This document shows positions 34,745 to 45,500 of a stretch of 62,529 nt of DNA, one piece after another (the stretch's first letter is position 1; the number at the start of each line of letters is the position of its first letter). The stretch lies in the NCBI GenBank assembly GCA_937950315.1, contig CALFDU010000067.1:1-62529 (forward strand). The letters run 5' to 3'. Made by a program: the position numbers and the translations under genes. The notes under the pieces were generated by a model. The model was given only the letters and a program-made list of their open reading frames with translations. It had not been told where the DNA came from and did no database searches. The stretch comes from an uncultured Saprospiraceae bacterium (lineage in GTDB: Bacteria > Bacteroidota > Bacteroidia > Chitinophagales > Saprospiraceae).

Positions 34745-36478
34745 ATGAAAAAATTCTCGGCCTTTTTCTTTTTCGTATTAATTCTCACCTCAGTCAATGC
34801 TCAAGACTTGGAGCAGTTTGATAAAACGCCTATTTCTATTTCTGGAAATGTGGCGATTGGTTCTTCATTTTATCATGCAGAAGGAAGAGACAATCGAAGA
34901 AGTCCTTTTTCATACTTTATTTCTGCAAATCCAACCTTTACGCTGTATGGTTTTGATATTCCGGTAAGTTTGGTATACCGTGACCAACAAGGAAGTATAT
35001 CCAATCCATTCAATCGGGTAAGCATCAATCCTCGATACAAATGGGTCTCATTGCATGCAGGAAGCATCACCATGAACCTAAGCCCTTACACCTTGTCTGG
35101 GCAGATCATCAAAGGAGGTGGTGTAGAGTTAACCCCTGGTAAATTTCGTTTTTCGGCCATTGGTGGAACAATGGAAAATCCATTGGCGCAGTTGGACACC
35201 ATTGTAGTAGGCGCTGAGATTTTGCCTAGCTTTAGGCGAACCGCTTTTGGAGGCAAAATTGGAGTTGGTGGCAGTAGAAATTATGTGGACCTTATTGTCT
35301 TTAAAGCAAAGGACGACATCAATAGTCTTGACCCAAGTCTCATTGATCCACGCGTAACCAAACCTGAAGAAAATTTGGTGGCAGGGACTTCTTTTAAAAT
35401 CAGTCCTGCCAAGTGGGTTTCACTCAAGGTAAATGCCAGCGCAAGTGCCCACACAGCCAATCAAACCTCAGGACAATTTTTGGAAAGTGAAGACCTTCAA
35501 CGGATAAGAGAAGATTATGGAAATGCCTTGACCGTCAACTTGTCGACCAAACTTCAATTTGCAGGAGATGCAAGCTTGGATTTTAAGTTTAAAAATTTTG
35601 GTTTTGGTGGAGAATACAAACGGGTAGATCCATTCTACAATAGTCTTGGAACATTTTACTTTCAAGAAGACTACGAAAATATGTTGGTCAAAGTCAACTT
35701 CAGATTGTTGAAAAACAAATTGAGATTTACCGGAAGGGGAGGACTACAAAGAAACAATCTCAACAACCTAAGATCAATTACCAATTCGAGACAAATTTTT
35801 AATGCTACAGCCTCATTTACGCCAAGTAGAAATTTCCAACTTACAGGAAGGTACTCCAACTTTCAAACAGAAAGAACTCCAGGTCTGGTTGCTGTGAATG
35901 ACACACTGAGATATGCAAGGGCAACGGCACTTTATGGAGTTACACCTAGATTTTCATTCGGATCAGACGACAAGCGATCTACGATTACTTTAAGTGCCAA
36001 CTATCAAAATCTGGAGGACATTCTTCAAGACGAAGATACTGGTAACGGAATTGAAAACTACAACGGAAACCTGAGTTATAGCCTCAATATGAAGCCTAGC
36101 CAATCAAGCATCACCCTCAGTCTACTTGCCAATCAAAACTTAATCAAGGACAATGAACGACAGAGGTTGGGAGCGAATCTAAGGTTCTCGAAAAAATTAC
36201 TTGATAAAAAACTTACGCTTAGCATTGCTGCAGGAGCATTCCAGAATTATCTGAATGCAGTGGATGAAGGGCAGTCGATCACAGGTCGATTTGGAATTAG
36301 ATACAAAATTAGTAAGACCATAAACTTGTCAAGTAACATCAATTACTTGAATCGGATGGGTGTAATAAATTATCAAGAATACAGAGCCAATGTAAGGCTG
36401 TCATATGCCTTGCCAACCAAAAGTATAGGAGGGTCGAAAGAAGTGGAAAATAAAAAAAATAAGAAAAATAAATCCTAG
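34745..36478 (+). CDS. Predicted outer-membrane beta-barrel protein
   Basis: The 577-residue protein has a signal peptide (1–19, ending VNAQ) and then alternating amphipathic strands (ISISGNVAIGSSFYHAEG … RYKWVSLHAGSITMNLSPYTLSG … FRFTGRGGLQRNN … GRFGIRYKISKTINLSSNINYLNRMG), consistent with a barrel of 20 or more strands. It ends in a lysine-rich tail (VENKKNKKNKS). It is the first gene of a three-gene operon, with its own operator and promoter. I do not recognise its family; by analogy with SprF/PorP genes it may help display the partner protein. Confidence 0.65.
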   Translation: MKKFSAFFFFVLILTSVNAQDLEQFDKTPISISGNVAIGSSFYHAEGRDNRRSPFSYFISANPTFTLYGFDIPVSLVYRDQQGSISNPFNRVSINPRYKWVSLHAGSITMNLSPYTLSGQIIKGGGVELTPGKFRFSAIGGTMENPLAQLDTIVVGAEILPSFRRTAFGGKIGVGGSRNYVDLIVFKAKDDINSLDPSLIDPRVTKPEENLVAGTSFKISPAKWVSLKVNASASAHTANQTSGQFLESEDLQRIREDYGNALTVNLSTKLQFAGDASLDFKFKNFGFGGEYKRVDPFYNSLGTFYFQEDYENMLVKVNFRLLKNKLRFTGRGGLQRNNLNNLRSITNSRQIFNATASFTPSRNFQLTGRYSNFQTERTPGLVAVNDTLRYARATALYGVTPRFSFGSDDKRSTITLSANYQNLEDILQDEDTGNGIENYNGNLSYSLNMKPSQSSITLSLLANQNLIKDNERQRLGANLRFSKKLLDKKLTLSIAAGAFQNYLNAVDEGQSITGRFGIRYKISKTINLSSNINYLNRMGVINYQEYRANVRLSYALPTKSIGGSKEVENKKNKKNKS

Positions 36479-36483
36479 TATTT

Positions 36484-39400
36484 ATGAAACCCCAGATCAT
36501 AATTCTCACCATCGTTTTAGGCTTGCTTTCTTTCTGCAAAGTACAAGCTCAAGATTTTTATATTGAATCGAATTTGTTGTTGGCTCCTCCTTATCCGAGC
36601 AACTTGGACGCCTATATCGATTATCTCGAAGAAGGAATCATAGAAGTGACCAACTTAAACAATACACCAGAAGAAGTTTTCTTCAGTGTTCGATTTGAAG
36701 AAACTTCGGGACTAATTTCTGTGAATACCAATGGGATTCTTGGTGAATCCATAGTCCTTCAGCCAGGAGTTAATATTTTTACTCCAGCGGATATTGAAAC
36801 GGTTTTTGGGGGATTGACAGAGGAAAATTTGGTCGTCAATGGGCTATCTCAAGCTGAACAAAATGCCATCTTGCTCAACCGACAAATGCCGGAAGGGAAT
36901 TATAGGATTTGTATTTCTGCTTTTGATGAGTTTGGGACTGCGATCAGCGATCCTTCACAGGGATGTTTTGATTTCGAAATATTTTTTGCCGAAAGGCCGA
37001 TCATCAACTCACCCATCGAAGGCGAAATGGTAGATACACTTGGATTTCTTTTTGTCAATTGGGATCACATTGTCAACAGCCCTCAAATTGCAAGTCGACT
37101 AGAGTACACGCTGAAGCTGATCGATGTTACAGAAGAAGCAATCAACAATATTGAATTGTCTATGCTTGATCCTGCAGTGCCCACCATTTATGAAGAAGAA
37201 TTGGGTAATACTTTCTCTGCCAATTTACTAGATGATGTTGACGTGATATTGGAGGCTGGACATCAATACGCTGCTCGGGTGACAGCAAGTGATCCAGATG
37301 AAAGTCTAGGATTTCAATATGGGGGACATAGCGAGATTGTGCTATTCACTTATGGGGAAGAAAATGTGGAAGTATTCGGTGACCTATTGCCTTCACCTGA
37401 GATAACGAGCCCAGAAGATGAAGATCAACTTGAGTTGGATGATCCTGCTCTTGTGGCATTTGAAGTTGAATGGGAGCACGACACTGATAATGTAAAAGGA
37501 AATTTGAGTTATTCTGCTAGATTGCTTGATCTTACCGATAGAGATATTGATTCAGTCACAGCGGAGATAATGCTCAGTGATACAACTGAGTTTATCTGGG
37601 AAGAAGATGATTTTCAAAGGATCATACAATTTGAGTTTGAAGAGGATGAATTGGAGTTGGTCAGTGGTAATGATTATGCCATCATGATTTCAGTGGAAAG
37701 TGATGACCCAGACGATGTCTTTGAAAATGAGGGACATAGTGAGATTGTCAGTTTTGTGCCTGGTGAATCAGTAGAAGGCTATACAATGCCAGAAATCACA
37801 TCACCTGTTGCTGAATCTTATTTACCAAAAAATGAAATTCCTCTGACTTGGACCCATGAGGTGAATGATCCTGATCTTGTCGGAACCATGAGTTACACCT
37901 TGAAGATCATTGATCTGACAGAGGAAAAAATTCCTAATCCGAGCATCGAACATTTCGAAGATGAGAAAGTAGACAAATTATGGGATGAGGCGATTGTAGA
38001 AAAAGAAAAATTACTTAAGCCAATCGGGGCACAAACGCTGAAGCTTTATAGCAAGTACGCCATAGCCATCTTTGTAGAGAGTTCCAATGAGTTTTTTGAA
38101 ATGCCCAATGATGGGTATAGCAATATTGTCACATTCACGCATGGTGTAGAGCCTGCTGACCCAGACGGATGTACAGGTGGTGATTGCGAATCAAGCCTAC
38201 CTGCTGACCTTATTTCCGTTGCGATTAAAAAAGTTGGGCTGAAAAATAAGGTGTTCAAAATGGGGGATATGGATATGAAATTGGATGAGATAAAGGGGTC
38301 GGAAACAGATGGTTATTCTGGTGAAGGAGATATTAAAATTGGGTTCATTGCCGCCGGAGTAAGAGTCAAAGTCAAATTTGAAAATCTGAAAGTGAATGCA
38401 GCAGGACAAGTCATTGCCGGGACAGCCAATGCGATGTACGACGATGCTTTTGACAATGTGGATAAATTGGTTTCAGTCGGAGCAAGCACCATGCTGGATA
38501 TCGATTTTAATGCTGCAAAAGAGTTGGGCCCAGCAATGAGAACTGCCGACAAACTGGTATCAGTCTTGAGTGGTGGACTACCGATAAGTTTGCCTTTTGG
38601 TTATGACAAAACAGAAGAAGATGAAACCACCATTGTGGGAATTACAAAAGTGACTTTCTCGCCTACAAAATCCGAAATGATGGCACTTTTTACCATGGAA
38701 AATCCAGACTGGGGTAAATATGTGCCGAGCTTTGGAGCAGATAATATTTGTTTTAAAAATGAAGGATTTGCAGAACAGGTTAGGCTGTATTTGTCAAAAG
38801 ATTATATAATTGGTGAAGGCGATGGGGATTTGATTTTAAAGAAAACGGACTTGAGTAATCCAGAATCTTTGGGGACCTATGTCGAGCTAAATTGTACAGG
38901 ATTTAAAAAAGCACAAATCACTGCAGATATTCCTATTGATAGAGAAGTTTTGACTCCTGTTGACGATACGGGGTTGGTCATCGAGGACCTCAATACGAGG
39001 GTGATGATTACCATCTCTGGCACAATAGAAAGACAATCAAATTGGATGATGGCTGCAAGTGCCACTCCGTTTGAGATTCCTGGTTTGGATGGTTTTAGCG
39101 TAACTCTAAAAAATGGATTTTATGATTCATCAGACAGAAGCAATCCACCAAACTTTGCATTGCCAGATGGCTATACTCCTGAAGAAAATCGTGAACATTG
39201 GAAAGGGGTTTGGTTTGAAGAAATATCAATCACAGCACCGCGTGACTGGGGTGGAGGATCAGAAGATGCATCTACCAAAATTGCCATGAAAAACTTTGTC
39301 AAAGACAAAGCCGGTGTCAGTATCACAGGAGAAGCATCAAATATTCTGAGTATTGAAAAAGGCTCATACGAAGGATTTGCGATCTCCATGGATCTATTGA

Positions 39401-42400
39401 AAATAGACATCCTAAGAAGTCAATTTAAGAGTGTTTCCCTCAAAGGAAGAATGGGCTTACCAATCCTTCCAGAAGATAAGTTTTTAAACTACAAAGGACT
39501 TGTCGACTATGGAGATAAAATTGACGCACAACAAAATGCAGGCAACAATCAAAGTGTAGCCAACAACCAAAATAACAATAATTCGAGTAAGGCATCCATG
39601 GTGTTTACTGTGGATGTAGGTGAAGAATCGTTCTATATTCCAAGTGTGCGATCCAACCTTACCTTTGATGAAACATCTCAAATTATCATCAAAAATGATA
39701 GCAAAGAAAAAGGGATTAAAGCCTTAATTGAAGGTTCGTTGGCCATTGGAGATACCGATGGAGGACCGGATTTGGAACCAGATGAATCTGTTTTCCGATT
39801 CCCTGCACTGAAGTTCACAGGCATGTCTCTTAGCACGATAAGGCCTGTTGGCACAAATCAAAATGCAACCAATAATAATAAAAACAAAAAAGGAAACAAC
39901 TTGAAGTTAACACCTCCAACGTTTGAGTTTTCTGTATTGACTCCGGCGCCAGAGAAAGAAGAAGAGACTACCGAAACACCAGAAGCAAAGGATGAAAAGG
40001 AAGAGCCAAAAGTAAATGGTTTTAGCATGGGGCTGACTGAGGTAAGCATGAGCTTTGGTGAAGATGGTGGTGTAGAGGAAAAAGAGGCTACAGATGGCAT
40101 GGCTATGAATTTAAAAGTGGCAGGTGAACTTGCCATTGTCAGAGGTGCCAACAATAAAAAAGCAGGAGCTGCTGGAAAGAAAACAAAGAAGGGAGGATTT
40201 GAATTGTCTGCCGAAGGGTCGGTTACCATCGTTTCAAGAGTCAATAAAAAAGATGGGAAATTTACTTTTGACTATGAGAGAGTATCTTCTGCAAGTTTTG
40301 CAGTGGATTCCAAAATGGGACCTATTGGAGTAAAAGGATCGGTTGAGATTTATAATGGTGACGAAGAATTTGGAAAAGGAGTTGTAGGCGATGTTGCGAT
40401 CGAAGCACCGATGCTGAATGTGGGAGTGGAAGCAAGATTTGGAAACAAGACAATCTCAGATCTAGAATCATTTAATTACTTCTATCTCTTTGGAAAACTA
40501 GACATAGTAGCTGGTATCCCAATTCCTCAAACTCCAATCAAACTGCATAGATTTTTGGGAGGAGCCTATTCTAATATGGCCATCAGACCTGGATCAGAAT
40601 TGGCAGAAACGGCGAAAGAAAAATACACCCCTGACAGTGGAATTGCTTTTGGATTTAGAGCGGGTCTTGGGTTTTCTGTAGCGTCACCAAGTGCGGTGTT
40701 TGCTAATATGGCATTTGAATTATCTATAACAGATGATGGAGGGATCAATCAGATCACACTAGATGGTCAACTGGATATGATGCAGGAAGATCCTTTTGGT
40801 GATCTTTCAGGATCGGACTTTGAAGGAGTGCGGTTGAAGTCGACGGTGAGTGTTTTGCCGCCGCGGGCTGGAGAACCAGGCAGAGAGAATTTGAAAATAA
40901 CCGGAGGATTTTTGGCGAAAGCCAACCTTGCAGAAGGAACCATCGTGGGAGCCCAAGCAGGTACTGAATTATACCAAGTGGTTGAAGGAAATGTAGAAAT
41001 CGATGGAGAGGGCTTTGAGCTAACGCTAGGTACCTATAGTAACCCAGGAGTGGTGCGTGCGAAATTGGGAGATGAAGCAGGATTGGATGCGACCTTTTAT
41101 TTGCAGGCCTCTTATGGCAAGCCCACCAATTTTGAAGAAGCACCAGTGCCTGAATTTATCCAAAGATTGTTAAATCAAGGCCAGGGTGTTGATCAAGAGG
41201 ATTTTGAATCATTGGGTGGCGATCCCACAGCCAAAGCGGCCAATACACATGAGAGTACTGGCTTGAGTATGGTGGCTGGTTTTAATCTTACGATGGGCGC
41301 TGATATTGAGTACTCTATTTTATATGCACATTTTAAAGCCATGTTGGGTTTTGACCTTAGTTTGAAAACAAACAAAAATGTAGTTTGTAGCAACCTAGGA
41401 GGAACAGCAAAGGGGATGGGTGCAGATGGATATTACGCCCAAGGTCAAGTGTATGCCGGTTTAGAAGGAGGTGTAGGATTGAATGTCGATGTATTTGGTT
41501 ACAAAGGAGAAATTGAATTGGCTTATGTATATGCGGCCATGTTGTTGAATGGTGGTTTTGCCAATCCAAGTTGGGTGAGAGGACAGGCAGCGATGGGGTA
41601 TAGTGTACTTGGTGGATTGGTGAGTGGTAAAACATATTTTGATATTCAGGTAGGAGAAAAATGTGAAGAATATGTTGCCGACCCTTTTGCAGGAGTAAAA
41701 TTCATAGAGGGTATTGATCCAGATGCAGGGAAGCAAGGTGTATCTCCATTTGTCAAACCAATCGTTTCTTTTGAAAATAAAATTGGTCGATATGAATTTA
41801 AAGATGGTCATGGGGTTATGCAGTATTTTGATGTACGTCTAGAAGAATTTAAAATTGATGGACAATACTTTACGAAGCACGAAAGTGGAGATAAATTATC
41901 TGCGCATCTTGACGTAACAAAATTAGAGCCGTATACCAACTACACCATAAGAGCAAAAGTGAAAGTGTATAAGTGGACAGGAGCGACTTGGTTGCCTGCA
42001 GTCTCAAATAGCACAGGAAAAGAAGTAGTTGAAGAAGTGTCTCATACTTTTAAGACAGGAGCGATGCCAGATTATGTTCCTTGGAATAATGTGCAGGATA
42101 TGTATCCGTTTAGAAATGAAGAGTTTTATATGATTGAGGAAAATCTAGATAATCAAGGTATTGTAAAGTTGGTAGGCGGACAAGCGGAACTGTTTGAAGA
42201 TTTTACCCCATCTGGACAACAATGGCATTCCAAAGTGGTAGCTAGGGTGTGGAATAATACGTCACAATCTTGGATTCACAATACGGATGTAATTTATTAT
42301 CCTGGGAGTAATGTCATCTTGTTTCAATTACCAAAAAATATCCTAAGCACTTCGACAAAGTACGCTGTACGCTTAAGTAGAGAGTGGTATTTAAATAATT

Positions 42401-43323
42401 CTTACGATGCAAGTGCAACAGATATTCAAGATCAAAATGTAGAAACAAGTACGGGAAATAGTTATTCTAAATATACTTATCGCAAAGAAGGTAAGAGTTA
42501 TAAAAATGCTTCAAACAAAAGACCGGAGAATAAAACTTTGTTTGAGTATTGGTTCAATACTAGTAAGTATCGAAGTTTTGCCAAAAAAGCGCAAGGGGGT
42601 AATGCCTCAGCAAAACCGAAAAACAATTATACATATTTGGAATTTGAGATCAATAATTCAGAAGGATTTAGCGAACAAGAAATTGGATATAAGTACATTG
42701 CGGAAAGTAGATCATTGATGAAAAATACTGCTTTTGTGAGAGAAAAGCTAGTATATTTTAAAGGAGCTTATATGGTTTCCGCTTACGATTATGTTGCCGA
42801 AATTTATAAAAAATATGCGTATACAAGATTAAATATGCATGTTGTAGATAATTATAAATTTGAAAACGATAATTGGGAAAAAGGCTTTGATTTCTATAAT
42901 GTCCCGAGTCGTAAATTGTATCATAATTCATCAAAAGATAATATCAGTTTCACTTCAACTGCCTATACGCTTTTTCCAATGGATGAGGATTTGAAAGAGT
43001 TGGATTTTATGATGTATCAGCTTTTGAGGGGTTCATTTAGCGATAAGTTTAGGAATGACGACGAAGACGGATATGAAAAAATTAGAAAAGCATGGTATGA
43101 TGGACCATGGGATGCTTCTGCTGGGGGATGGTTTTCCAACACCGATTCGTTATCAGATAAGGACATTAGATATAGGGTTAATGGAATCTGGGATGTACTC
43201 CAAGAAGCATTTAGTAGTGAAACAGAATACCATACAGATTTTCTTTACTCAGTCCCTTATGTCACCAATGGGAAATATTATAATCGAACAACTTCTGGTA
43301 CCTCAATAACTTTCAAAAAATAG
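36484..43323 (+). CDS. Giant multi-domain exported protein of unknown function
   Basis: The 2279-residue protein has a signal peptide (1–22) and an opening (PYPSNLDAYIDYLEEGIIEVTNLN…LPEGNYR-like) that may be a TANFOR-type domain. Three fibronectin-like repeats follow, starting about 165, 300 and 432 with the shared (P)EITSP…W motif. About 1200 residues of Gly-rich, strand-dense sequence come next, with two low-complexity Asn/Lys linkers (about 1020–1040 and 1125–1140) and an acidic Glu/Lys stretch near 1160–1180. Another fibronectin-like segment lies near 1760. It lacks a T9SS sorting domain. It sits 5 bp after the barrel gene and 4 bp before the fibronectin gene. I cannot name a function. 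Confidence 0.7.
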   Translation: MKPQIIILTIVLGLLSFCKVQAQDFYIESNLLLAPPYPSNLDAYIDYLEEGIIEVTNLNNTPEEVFFSVRFEETSGLISVNTNGILGESIVLQPGVNIFTPADIETVFGGLTEENLVVNGLSQAEQNAILLNRQMPEGNYRICISAFDEFGTAISDPSQGCFDFEIFFAERPIINSPIEGEMVDTLGFLFVNWDHIVNSPQIASRLEYTLKLIDVTEEAINNIELSMLDPAVPTIYEEELGNTFSANLLDDVDVILEAGHQYAARVTASDPDESLGFQYGGHSEIVLFTYGEENVEVFGDLLPSPEITSPEDEDQLELDDPALVAFEVEWEHDTDNVKGNLSYSARLLDLTDRDIDSVTAEIMLSDTTEFIWEEDDFQRIIQFEFEEDELELVSGNDYAIMISVESDDPDDVFENEGHSEIVSFVPGESVEGYTMPEITSPVAESYLPKNEIPLTWTHEVNDPDLVGTMSYTLKIIDLTEEKIPNPSIEHFEDEKVDKLWDEAIVEKEKLLKPIGAQTLKLYSKYAIAIFVESSNEFFEMPNDGYSNIVTFTHGVEPADPDGCTGGDCESSLPADLISVAIKKVGLKNKVFKMGDMDMKLDEIKGSETDGYSGEGDIKIGFIAAGVRVKVKFENLKVNAAGQVIAGTANAMYDDAFDNVDKLVSVGASTMLDIDFNAAKELGPAMRTADKLVSVLSGGLPISLPFGYDKTEEDETTIVGITKVTFSPTKSEMMALFTMENPDWGKYVPSFGADNICFKNEGFAEQVRLYLSKDYIIGEGDGDLILKKTDLSNPESLGTYVELNCTGFKKAQITADIPIDREVLTPVDDTGLVIEDLNTRVMITISGTIERQSNWMMAASATPFEIPGLDGFSVTLKNGFYDSSDRSNPPNFALPDGYTPEENREHWKGVWFEEISITAPRDWGGGSEDASTKIAMKNFVKDKAGVSITGEASNILSIEKGSYEGFAISMDLLKIDILRSQFKSVSLKGRMGLPILPEDKFLNYKGLVDYGDKIDAQQNAGNNQSVANNQNNNNSSKASMVFTVDVGEESFYIPSVRSNLTFDETSQIIIKNDSKEKGIKALIEGSLAIGDTDGGPDLEPDESVFRFPALKFTGMSLSTIRPVGTNQNATNNNKNKKGNNLKLTPPTFEFSVLTPAPEKEEETTETPEAKDEKEEPKVNGFSMGLTEVSMSFGEDGGVEEKEATDGMAMNLKVAGELAIVRGANNKKAGAAGKKTKKGGFELSAEGSVTIVSRVNKKDGKFTFDYERVSSASFAVDSKMGPIGVKGSVEIYNGDEEFGKGVVGDVAIEAPMLNVGVEARFGNKTISDLESFNYFYLFGKLDIVAGIPIPQTPIKLHRFLGGAYSNMAIRPGSELAETAKEKYTPDSGIAFGFRAGLGFSVASPSAVFANMAFELSITDDGGINQITLDGQLDMMQEDPFGDLSGSDFEGVRLKSTVSVLPPRAGEPGRENLKITGGFLAKANLAEGTIVGAQAGTELYQVVEGNVEIDGEGFELTLGTYSNPGVVRAKLGDEAGLDATFYLQASYGKPTNFEEAPVPEFIQRLLNQGQGVDQEDFESLGGDPTAKAANTHESTGLSMVAGFNLTMGADIEYSILYAHFKAMLGFDLSLKTNKNVVCSNLGGTAKGMGADGYYAQGQVYAGLEGGVGLNVDVFGYKGEIELAYVYAAMLLNGGFANPSWVRGQAAMGYSVLGGLVSGKTYFDIQVGEKCEEYVADPFAGVKFIEGIDPDAGKQGVSPFVKPIVSFENKIGRYEFKDGHGVMQYFDVRLEEFKIDGQYFTKHESGDKLSAHLDVTKLEPYTNYTIRAKVKVYKWTGATWLPAVSNSTGKEVVEEVSHTFKTGAMPDYVPWNNVQDMYPFRNEEFYMIEENLDNQGIVKLVGGQAELFEDFTPSGQQWHSKVVARVWNNTSQSWIHNTDVIYYPGSNVILFQLPKNILSTSTKYAVRLSREWYLNNSYDASATDIQDQNVETSTGNSYSKYTYRKEGKSYKNASNKRPENKTLFEYWFNTSKYRSFAKKAQGGNASAKPKNNYTYLEFEINNSEGFSEQEIGYKYIAESRSLMKNTAFVREKLVYFKGAYMVSAYDYVAEIYKKYAYTRLNMHVVDNYKFENDNWEKGFDFYNVPSRKLYHNSSKDNISFTSTAYTLFPMDEDLKELDFMMYQLLRGSFSDKFRNDDEDGYEKIRKAWYDGPWDASAGGWFSNTDSLSDKDIRYRVNGIWDVLQEAFSSETEYHTDFLYSVPYVTNGKYYNRTTSGTSITFKK

Positions 43324-43327
43324 CCAT

Positions 43328-45397
43328 ATGAAATATTTACTATCAACAATCGCTATCTTGATTTGTGCTATTGGCTTTGCTCAGCAAACAGAATTTGATA
43401 CTTCCGTTTATGAAGTTCAACCCATTGAATTAAGAGATTCAATTGAGGTGGAGGACATTATGATGTTAACAAAATCTTCTGACTTAGGTATTGAACTACG
43501 GTGGGCACCCACCAATGTGAAGACATGGTATATGGGGATAGAGCATGGTTATACCTTGGAAAGAATGGTAGGCACATCCACAGAGTTTGTTACTGTTGGT
43601 AAAATCTATCCATGGTCAGAAGATTTGTGGCAGCCATATATGAATGACGATCATAAATATGTGGCAGCAGCTGCCATGTCTATTTTTGGTGAACAGGAAG
43701 TTTCTGGTTTTGTTCAAGCGGGTAATGATGCCCAGAATAGACTTGCCTTTAATTTGTTGGCTGCAGATCTAGACAAAAAAGCAGCAGAGGCTTCAGGCCT
43801 TTATTATGCTATCAATGACAAAACAGATGAAAGCTATGGTATTTATAGAGTATATACCTTTGATCCAGTAACGAATGAAAGTTCGGACACCGCGCAAGTG
43901 ATCGGGGCATACCTTGGTAATCAAGAAATATTGCCACCCGAATTAACGCTGATCGAACAAGAAGGAGCCATCGAACTAGAATGGAAAGGTGGAGGAATAC
44001 TGCGTTCTAATGAAAAATTGACCGCTTACCATATCGAAAAATCGACAGACGGAATTAATTTTTCAAGGATACTTGATGAACCATTTGTCAATGTAGAAAC
44101 GGCACTTCAATTAGATACAGATTATACAAGCTACATTGATTCCGTGGATAACGGTATTAAATATTATTATCGTGTATTGGGGATCGATGCCTTTGCCGAT
44201 GTCACCGAGCCAAGCAATATTGTTTCTGGAATGGGAATTGATAAAACAGCACCTGCTCTAGCAACAGAAATCAAAGCGGAAGAAGTGACTGATCAAAAAA
44301 TAAGTTTGACCTGGAACTGGAGTGCTAATGAAACATCTCAGGATTTGGCTGGGTTCAATATATATAGATCTGAAACGGATGATGCTGGATACGAAAAGAT
44401 AAATGATAACATACTACCCATTTCGAGTCGCTCTTATTTGGACGAAAGTCCCAACATCAACCGACTAAATTATTATTATGTAGAAACGGTAGATGTAAAT
44501 GGAAATGTATCTTCTTCTACCTACACATTGGGCCACCTCGCCGATTTGATTCCTCCTCAACCACCCGTTGGATTGACAGGAGAGATCGATACGAATGGTA
44601 TGGTATTGATCACCTGGGTTGCACCTGAAGACAAAGATGTGCTGGGCTATGAAGTGTTTTTCTCCAACAGCAAAGATTATGAATATATCAAGAAGGCCAC
44701 TCAAATTATCGAGAATGAATTTTTTGTGGATTCTTTGACTCTAAAAACTTTGACCAAGGATATTTATTACAAAGTGGTGGCTGTTGATTACAATTATAAC
44801 AGATCCGATCTTTCCGAGCCAATCAAGGTGCGAAGACCAGATATCATTCCTCCTGCTCCGTCTGTTTTTACGGATTATAAAGTGACAGAAGAGGGCATAG
44901 GTTTTTCTTGGGCAGCAAGCACCAGTGATGATGTTGTAAGTATTGTCTTACAGAAAAGACAGCGAGGAGGGACTTGGGAGTTGGTCACTGATTTTGATTC
45001 TTCGGTAGATTATTACTTGGACATGAATGTTGAAGAGGGGGTAGTTTACGAATATAATTTGATTACCACTGATGAAGGCAACAACATAACTGTTCCTGAA
45101 AAAACCTTGGTCTTGGAAGGATTGAAGTCGTTTTACATAGAGCAAGTAGAAAACATCAAGGTTTCCAAAAATGGAGATATGCTCGAGTTAAATTGGGATT
45201 ATAATAATGTTCCTGAGCATACTTTTGTGGTATACAAAAAAGCAACCGATGGAGCCTTGTTGACCTACAAGGTTTTGGATGGGGAAAATAAGATGCTTGT
45301 CAATTACCAAAAAGACAAGGAGTATATCTTTGCGATTAAAGCCCGCGCAAAAGATGGTCGTGAATCAAAAATGTCTGAGTTGGTGAGTAGTAGGTAG
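43328..45397 (+). CDS. Exported fibronectin type III multi-domain protein
   Basis: The 689-residue protein has a signal peptide (1–18, ending FAQQ). After an N-terminal region with ELRWAPTNVKTWYMG come about five fibronectin type III-like units, each with a proline-rich junction (PPELTLIEQEGAIELEW, APALATEIKAEEVTDQKISLTW, PPQPPVGLTGEIDTNGMVLITW, PPAPSVFTDYKVTEEGIGFSW). There is no sorting domain. It is the last gene of the barrel operon and probably works with the giant partner at the cell surface. Confidence 0.75.
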   Translation: MKYLLSTIAILICAIGFAQQTEFDTSVYEVQPIELRDSIEVEDIMMLTKSSDLGIELRWAPTNVKTWYMGIEHGYTLERMVGTSTEFVTVGKIYPWSEDLWQPYMNDDHKYVAAAAMSIFGEQEVSGFVQAGNDAQNRLAFNLLAADLDKKAAEASGLYYAINDKTDESYGIYRVYTFDPVTNESSDTAQVIGAYLGNQEILPPELTLIEQEGAIELEWKGGGILRSNEKLTAYHIEKSTDGINFSRILDEPFVNVETALQLDTDYTSYIDSVDNGIKYYYRVLGIDAFADVTEPSNIVSGMGIDKTAPALATEIKAEEVTDQKISLTWNWSANETSQDLAGFNIYRSETDDAGYEKINDNILPISSRSYLDESPNINRLNYYYVETVDVNGNVSSSTYTLGHLADLIPPQPPVGLTGEIDTNGMVLITWVAPEDKDVLGYEVFFSNSKDYEYIKKATQIIENEFFVDSLTLKTLTKDIYYKVVAVDYNYNRSDLSEPIKVRRPDIIPPAPSVFTDYKVTEEGIGFSWAASTSDDVVSIVLQKRQRGGTWELVTDFDSSVDYYLDMNVEEGVVYEYNLITTDEGNNITVPEKTLVLEGLKSFYIEQVENIKVSKNGDMLELNWDYNNVPEHTFVVYKKATDGALLTYKVLDGENKMLVNYQKDKEYIFAIKARAKDGRESKMSELVSSR

Positions 45398-45500
45398 GGT
45401 GGGTCTGTGTACTGCCCTTGCTTAATTTTCTTGTAAGGAAGAAGCTTTAAATTGAGTTGATATTGGGCAATTTTAAAGTAGGGGTGTTTTTTAATTTTGT

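Noticed and set aside
35542-40844. GTCGAC sites being avoided because of the XamI-like nuclease.
   Set aside because: At least four sites are present, near the number expected for this base composition, so no avoidance is evident in this window.
38046-41811. Minus-strand open frames opposite the 2279-residue gene.
   Set aside because: Low-complexity, Ser/Pro-rich translations typical of antisense frames; no domain visible.
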